Notes under the pieces: model-generated | Database searches by the model: none | Seen by the model: only the letters and a program-made list of their open reading frames with translations | Told to the model about the DNA's origin: nothing | Program-made: the position numbers and the translations under genes | Source: Megalonaias nervosa | Lineage: Eukaryota > Mollusca > Bivalvia > Unionida > Unionidae | Direction: 5' to 3' | Assembly (NCBI GenBank): GCA_016617855.1 | Contig: JAECUM010003232.1 | Coordinates: 1 to 64,000, forward strand | Length of the DNA stretch: 64,000 bases | Part shown: positions 57,406 to 64,000 of the stretch, one piece after another | How positions within the stretch are numbered: the stretch's first letter is position 1 | Layout of the letters: each line of letters starts with the position of its first letter

Positions 57406-58744
57406 CTTTGTGCACTTTACTGTATACATAGACTTGTATATGCACGCACACAAGTCCATGCTGCATGCATTTTTGGACAATTTCGACAGTCCTTTAATAT
57501 CTCTACAATGTTCACTATGGCCCAATGTATGAATTATCCTTGATGAAGTGGAAAGATACCACGGTGACTAAAAATAACGAAACTGTTCTGCATGATTGGT
57601 CCCCTAACAATAGATTCGGAACTTCAAAACAAAATGTAAAGCAAGTATACAAACATTACGAATCTATGATAGATAACTCCAACTAACAAAAGGGGAGTGT
57701 TCAAAATTTGTATTTTAACAAGACAACAAGTACGGCGAGACCGACAAGAACAAGAGGGCTAAAAGCTAGTATTTGTTGTGTTTTGTTTTGGTTTTTTAAA
57801 TAAAAAACAAACATTAGCATTATACCGGTGTAATTCACATGGATTTATTTCTTACAAATCACCGGCAACCTAAGGCAAATTTATATTACTAAGTATTATC
57901 TTGAAAAATTGTAATAATAACAGGCACGGACGTAAACCTCATTGTCGTTATCGTCATAATTATAATCAATTGACAGTGTATGAACTGTCTCAGACCTGAA
58001 TCACCATACTTTTGGGCTTGTGACAATTTTATATGGCGGCTTAAATTTTGACAACCAGTATAACTTTTTCAATAGTATGTAAGTTACACCATTAGCATAA
58101 ATTCAAGGAATACAAATATCAATATGCTTTTCACCTAATTATTTATGTCCACTTTATCTTTCTTATTTTACTTGCTTCCATATATAATGAAAGAAGAAGG
58201 GAAGCAGGGAGGGGAGGGAGGTAAAATGAATTAAAGTATATAAAATAAAATATTTGACAAATTATTTAGCAATGAACAAATTAGCTTAGCAGATACACTG
58301 ATGAGCAAAACGGTAGTAAATGGTTCTAGATAAATGGATGAATAAAATACCTGAACAATTGAACGACAAAATGAATAAAACTGAATTGATCATTTTAATG
58401 TCCCATTATGTCCCTTCTAGGATTTATCATGAATTGCTACATACATACTAATGACCGATAAGTTAAGATGTTCGTATATGTAAACAGGTGTGCCCATAAA
58501 GTTCACACCCTGGAACGCCATTGTTCCCTATGGAGTTGATTACTGAAACAATACGACGTTTCTTCCTAGTATAAACGTCATGTACAAGAAGCGAACTTGA
58601 GTCACGTTTAATCTTAAACTTACTGAAAGTAATGGTGGTGTGGGGGGCACTAACGGTGCATGATCACAGTCATGGCTTTGTAGCACCTAGTTAAAGCTAC
58701 GTGTGAAAACAAAAAGTGCCATGGGAAATAATAGGTGAAGTTGT
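57402..58744. other. Sequence without recognised genes
   Basis: AT-rich. A stretch near 58488-58530 (AGGTGTGCCCATAAAGT) recalls a mariner-type terminus, but no partner end was found. Confidence 0.4.
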
Positions 58745-58747
58745 GTA

Positions 58748-58945
58748 ATGATATTAGAAAATAACACGTGCAGTTCGGTAATGTTATTGGAAAATAACAC
58801 GTGCAGTTGGGTAATGTTATTGGAAAATAACACGTGCAGTTGGGTAATGTTATTGGAAAATAGCACGTGCAGTTGGGTAATGTTATTGGAAAATAAATAC
58901 GAGCATTTGTTTACTGTAATTGGGGAATAAATACGAGCATTTGTT
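58748..58945. repeat. 33-bp minisatellite, about 5-6 copies
   Basis: Unit ATGTTATTGGAAAATAACAC GTGCAGTTGGGTA repeats at 33-bp spacing from about 58780, with diverged copies at both ends. As 33 is divisible by 3, a frame of MLLENNTCSWV units stays open. GGAAAATAACACGTGCAG keeps a CACGTG E-box in each unit. Confidence 0.93.
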
Positions 58946-59190
58946 TAATTAGCTGGAAATTAATAGATGCATTTTGTGTAAGGTACGTTAAATATACAAT
59001 CACTGATATTGAACCATAGATAAGAATGATCTACATTGTTGACTTTGATAAGATGACTTTAGATATTAGACAATTGGCGTGGCAATCATTTGTTGTCCTG
59101 CACGGATTAAAAGTCAGATATAGTCGGCCTTTATACATTCAGCATAAATTAGTACTGATGAAAACATTAGTGTTGCAATCAAAAAAATAG

Positions 59191-59301
<111 letters not shown>

Positions 59302-59348
59302 ATTGGCAGGCACATGCATAATAGCTTTGGACACAACCAAATATACAG

Positions 59349-59526
59349 GTACGCACAACTGCAAATGGAGTACCTACTGGCCAATCAGAACAGGAGACTG
59401 AGACCAAATCGTTCCGACATGGGTTATCTTTACTATCAACCAGAAATTATGACGTTCAAGTCAAAAAGGAAATCTCTATCCAAACTCGCACTATCTGGAC
59501 CATCGAAAAGTTGGCGAAATCGTTGA
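59349..59526 (+). CDS. Candidate terminal exon, unrecognised protein
   Basis: CCAAATATACAG precedes 59349; the frame enters in phase 2 and stops at TGA 59524-59526. It encodes YAQLQMEYLLANQNRRLRPN, then RSDMGYLYYQPEIMTFKSKR and a basic Ser/Lys-rich end (KSWRNR). Codon and residue use look coding, with no repeats and no stops. The (TA)n(GA)n run directly upstream makes the acceptor's polypyrimidine tract poor. No upstream exon was identified. Confidence 0.35.
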
Positions 59527-59861
59527 CATAAGAAAACGAACGTATAACCACAAGAGTTACATTCGTAATAAAATTTATTCGAAGCTTCTAAACCTACATC
59601 TCAAATGAACATTTTATAGAATCTGTTGAGTACACATCGGGTGGACCGATGTAGATCTCATAATTAAGGAATTATACTGGATTCTGTACATAAGAGCTCA
59701 TGGGGAATTTAGTCTAAATGAGAGAAACAAAAGGAAAGTCTCCAATGTAGTTTTACCAATGTTACAGCCATGCATTTTATGTTTATCACCCGTACACATT
59801 TTTTAAGAGAATTTGTAGCCATGCAATTCTTCAAATCTTGTAACCACGTAAAACTCACTGT

Positions 59862-59935
59862 TGTTGTTGTTGTTATTGCTGGTCTTCTTCTTCTTCTTCT
59901 TCTTCTTATTATTATTATTATTATTATTATTATTC
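59862..59935. repeat. (TTG)n(CTT)n(ATT)n trinucleotide tract
   Basis: GTTGTTGTTGTTGTTATTGC, then (TTC)n, then (TTA)n, ending at the 5' side of the LINE remnant. Confidence 0.95.
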
Positions 59936-60750
59936 GATTTTATATGATATCAACTATAACAAACTCAATGAATGCCTCGAAACAATTACCGGTATTTATC
60001 ACGATGCAGCCAACCCCAATGAAAATAGTCAGTAGAAAGCAAAACTTAGATTTGCCATCTCCAATAAAACTTTCTAAATGTCAGTTTTGGTTCAACAGAG
60101 ATTATATAGCCGCAAAACGCAAAGCCTTGAGATATTTAAGACCGTTCAGAATGCAAAGCACAGTTAAATCACTTGACAATGATACATTCTGTAGAAATAT
60201 GTATAAATCTCTTACAAGAAGCAAGAAAATGCAATATGAATTGGAACCATAAATAGCTTTCTATCTGCATTATACTCTAAAAATACATAACTTTTCTGGC
60301 GCCTTGTAAAGAATCCTAATACTCGTGCACAAAGCAGTATCAAAGAATTATTTAATTTTTCAAGTTCTGTTGACCTGTTACAAGAAAATGAAAATATTCA
60401 AATAGTTCCTGATACTCTAGCTAGAATAATCGCTGAAAAGGAAGTTCGCTTAGCACTGACTAAACATGACAAAAGCTGGAGGAGTAACGATTCTTTATTT
60501 GTGCGGACAACATAATTTGCACAATATTAAACTATTACTTAATAAACTATTCGATATTGCATTTTATCAAGAATATTGGTCAAGGGCTATCATTACACAA
60601 ATTCTTAAGAAAGGAAACTCAAATGAACCTCCTAGCAGCAGAGGCATTAGTTTACTACCTGCATTAAGCAACAGGATTGACGTCGATTTTAATTAACAGG
60701 ATAAATTAAGGGCTGGATGAAAATGAATTACTTGGCGATGAACAAACAAA

Positions 60751-60788
<38 letters not shown>

Positions 60789-60824
60789 ATACACATACAT
60801 ACATACATACATACATACATACAG

Positions 60825-60904
<80 letters not shown>
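60751..60904. repeat. (GT)n-(CATA)n-(TA)n microsatellite inside the LINE RT
   Basis: About 34 bp GT, about 30 bp CATA and about 68 bp TA replace the RT segment that should follow LGDEQ. Confidence 0.95.
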
Positions 60905-60908
<4 letters not shown>

Positions 60909-62535
60909 GAAAACATCGGATGAAATTCTATACAGTACTTATAGACTATAATAGTGCAGTTAATAAGGTAGAGAAAATTTGACTGTACCAAAAGTTAGGT
61001 TTTGGAAATAGTGAAAGAATAGTATTATTGCTGATGTGTTTAATTCTCCTGTGGGCGTACGCCAAAGTTGTGGTTTATTGCCTTTACTCTTTTTTTCTTT
61101 TTGAACGATCTGAAAATCCTTCGTAGCTGATGTATGCAGGGGAGTTTGGACAAACCTTAGAACAATTTTTACCCTTGTATGAAGACGATTTAATTGTCAT
61201 GCTGACACTGCCCACCAGTTGCAAGATATGCTCAGTAGACTGCATACATATTTCTTAAAGCGGAATTTGAAATTGAGGATGAAACCCCCCCCCCCCCAAA
61301 AAACCAAAACAAAACAAGAGTGCTTGTATTTCGCGGAGGTGGCATCTGAGAATTTACGAGTAGTGGTACTATGGCCGCACAAGAGAGAAAGATTGAATCA
61401 TATTACAAGTATATAGGATGCATATATATGTTTCTTCAAGAAATCCTGATATATGCGTCAGATAACTCTGTCTTTGCAAACCCTGAAGGCTATACATATT
61501 TTGAAGGAAAGTCTTTAAAAATTTCTCAAAAATGCATGTAACCAGATTGCTTCGTCTGTATGTCTCGATGATGGCTCCCATTTGTAATTATTGTTCTGAG
61601 GTTTGACGTTTAGAATGTCACTGATGCTGAAAAATTCATGTGTAAATTTGTAAATATACTCTTGGTGTATCTAAGTCTATTCCAAATGCATTCATATACA
61701 GTGAATAAGAATAATTATTATGCAGAATATAAGATATAAATGTATTTTGGAATGTTGGCTTAGAATTCTAAATATTTGGTGTAGTCAAGGCGTAAATGAT
61801 GAAGGACCATTTTGTACAATGTTTAGTCAGAAATGTAAAGATACTTTTAGTCAAACACCTCAGAATATGATTCAATCGATGGAAAGACTGAGTTTCTATA
61901 GGTCACTGAGAACAGAATTCACTTGACAAGGATGTATAGAATTGTTAGGAGATAGAGATTGTTGTTACACAGTCTCTATGCAGAGAGCGGGTAACTTGCA
62001 AATCAGAAGTAATAAGGGAAGAAATGAAAATATTGATTATGAAGAAAGATCATGTAAAATTTGTAATGTTCATATCGAAAATGAATTTAATTTTTTTTTT
62101 ATTGCTTGTCCACTTTATGAAGAATTAAGAAGAAATATTAACACTCATTTGTATATAAAAATCCAACTTTAGAAACATTTAGGACTTTAATACAGAACGA
62201 TACTTGGAAAATTCTGATGACTAATTTAGAAATGTTTACTATAAAACCCCTCAAAGATTGTAAAACCCCTTTATCCTCAATTCCTGCTACATAGACTTTA
62301 GATCAATATAACAAAACTTCTCTTTTCTCCATGCAGGCTGTATGGCTTCCTTTAATTTAAATTGTGTGAATAATGGGTAATATGTATTTGTATTTCACCC
62401 AACTAGAACAAAAATACAACAATGATTACTTTCATGTATAACACTTCCAATAGATACGATTCTGTTACACTGTAAAACACATTTTTGTACCTCATGATGT
62501 ATGGATATGTGTTACTGGCAATTGTCTGTATTACA

Positions 62536-62590
62536 AATAAAGATTATTATTATTATTATTATTAGTAGTAGTAGTAGTAGTAGTAGTAGT
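62536..62590. repeat. (TTA)n(TAG)n tail of the LINE
   Basis: GATTATTATTATTATTATTATT continuing into (AGT)n; the 3' tail of the retrotransposon. Confidence 0.92.
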
Positions 62591-63600
<1,010 letters not shown>

Positions 63601-63848
63601 TAGACAGACATACAGGGATTGGGAGAGAAAGAGAGCTTAGATTGAGAAATTAGGAACAATGGAATACAAGCCAATAAATCAAATATTAGTTAATTTTCAT
63701 ACCAGCATGTATCGCAAAGACATACATACTTCGCATGAAATTTTAACTGTGACGTATTGCATGCATCGCAACGTCTCTACAATGCCTAGTATGGGTCCAC
63801 GTTAACTCAAAAAGATAATGTTTCTTTAAGATGCTGATGTACATGATA

Positions 63849-64000
63849 CCGCTCCGGTGGCCTAAGTGGCTAGCTCGTCCACCTCGGATGAGGGAGGTCG
63901 CGGGTTCGAACCACGGCCGAGTCATACCAATGACTTATAAAAATGGCACTAGCAGCTGCCTCGCTTGGCTCTCAGCAGTAAGAGGTTAGTGCTAGGACTG
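63849..64000 (+). mobile_element. SINE-A, plus orientation, cut by window end
   Basis: CCGCTCCGGTGGCCTAAGTG, B-box GGGTTCGAACC, GCCTCGCTTGGCTCTCAGCA, GAGGTTAGTGCTAGGACTG; the rest of the body and tail lie beyond the window. Confidence 0.95.

Larger units (their letters stand above)
59940..62590 (+). mobile_element. Decayed non-LTR retrotransposon (LINE), 5'-truncated
   Basis: The first part encodes KCQFWFNRDYIAAKRKALRY and KSLTRSKKMQYELE, the linker between endonuclease and RT. From 60466 RT text follows: LLNKLFDIAFYQEYWSRAII, ILKKGNSNEPPSSRGISLLP. After a microsatellite, VGVRQSCGLLPLLF-like text and the catalytic box appear as YEDD (61178-61189; YADD is usual), then the thumb region. The C-terminal CKICNVHIENEFNFFF..CPLYEELR (from about 62045) is a Cys-type end known from several LINE clades. 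The 3' end is AATAAAGATTATTATTATT with a trinucleotide tail. Many stops and shifts; inactive. The exact clade is not determined. Confidence 0.88.

Noticed and set aside
57299..57543. Arg-Glu-rich protein frames
   Set aside because: Created by the (GA)n microsatellite.
58488..58530. Mariner-type terminal repeat (AGGTGTGCCCATAAAGT)
   Set aside because: No matching inverted partner or TA-flanked boundary found nearby.
59770..60252. 160-codon + strand frame as a host gene
   Set aside because: The Leu/Ile runs come from trinucleotide repeats, and the rest is the LINE linker region.

Overview
The window is AT-rich eukaryotic DNA from an animal, most likely a mollusc. It shows GT...AG introns, phase-consistent exons, many microsatellites, tRNA-like SINEs with (AAC)n or (CA)n tails, hAT and pogo/Tigger-like DNA elements, a DIRS-type retrotransposon and a decayed LINE. 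The mollusc assignment rests on the repeat style and on the three-finger protein family; it is an inference. Most open reading frames longer than 60 codons here are chance or repeat-derived, and the real coding sequence lies in short exons.

Gene 1 (+ strand, about 3.0-31.7 kb) is the 3' part of an NPDC1/CAB-1 homologue (neural proliferation, differentiation and control protein 1). Five exons (3025-3228, 4483-4549, 19288-19452, 20870-20969, 31659-31742) join in phase to 205 codons plus a stop. They encode a pre-membrane stretch, one transmembrane helix, and the conserved cytoplasmic tail with LSPGDRKLAQSAQMYHYQHQ, an acidic block, YTVYECPGLAP and a GEMEV.NPLF end. The exons for the secreted N-terminus lie upstream of the window or were not recognised. 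The introns of 14.7 and 10.7 kb are packed with degenerate tandem repeats, SINEs and DNA elements; the 10.7 kb intron holds a broken DIRS-like element of about 8 kb, itself interrupted by a Tigger-like element and a SINE.

From 31.7 to 44.7 kb I see the 3' flank of gene 1 and then repeat-rich intergenic DNA: 54-bp and 52-bp satellites, degenerate ~145-bp repeats, a palindromic repeat and a duplicated ~350-bp segment.

Gene 2 (- strand, 49.7 to 44.7 kb) is a gene with two Ly6/uPAR-type three-finger domains. Each domain is built from three exons with identical phases (1-0, 0-0, 0-1) and 12 cysteines, so a three-exon module was tandemly duplicated. A signal-peptide-like exon (49049-48962, -) lies inside its first recognised intron and ends in phase 1. 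It could splice to the second module and give a one-domain secreted isoform. A divergent coding-like reading frame on the + strand begins only 41 bp away.

From 50 to 64 kb the window is mostly repeats: SINEs, two hAT-type MITEs inserted into SINEs, microsatellites, minisatellites and a LINE remnant (about 59.9-62.6 kb). Two short + strand reading frames behind splice-acceptor-like sites (52243-52478 and 59349-59526) may be terminal exons of unrecognised genes.
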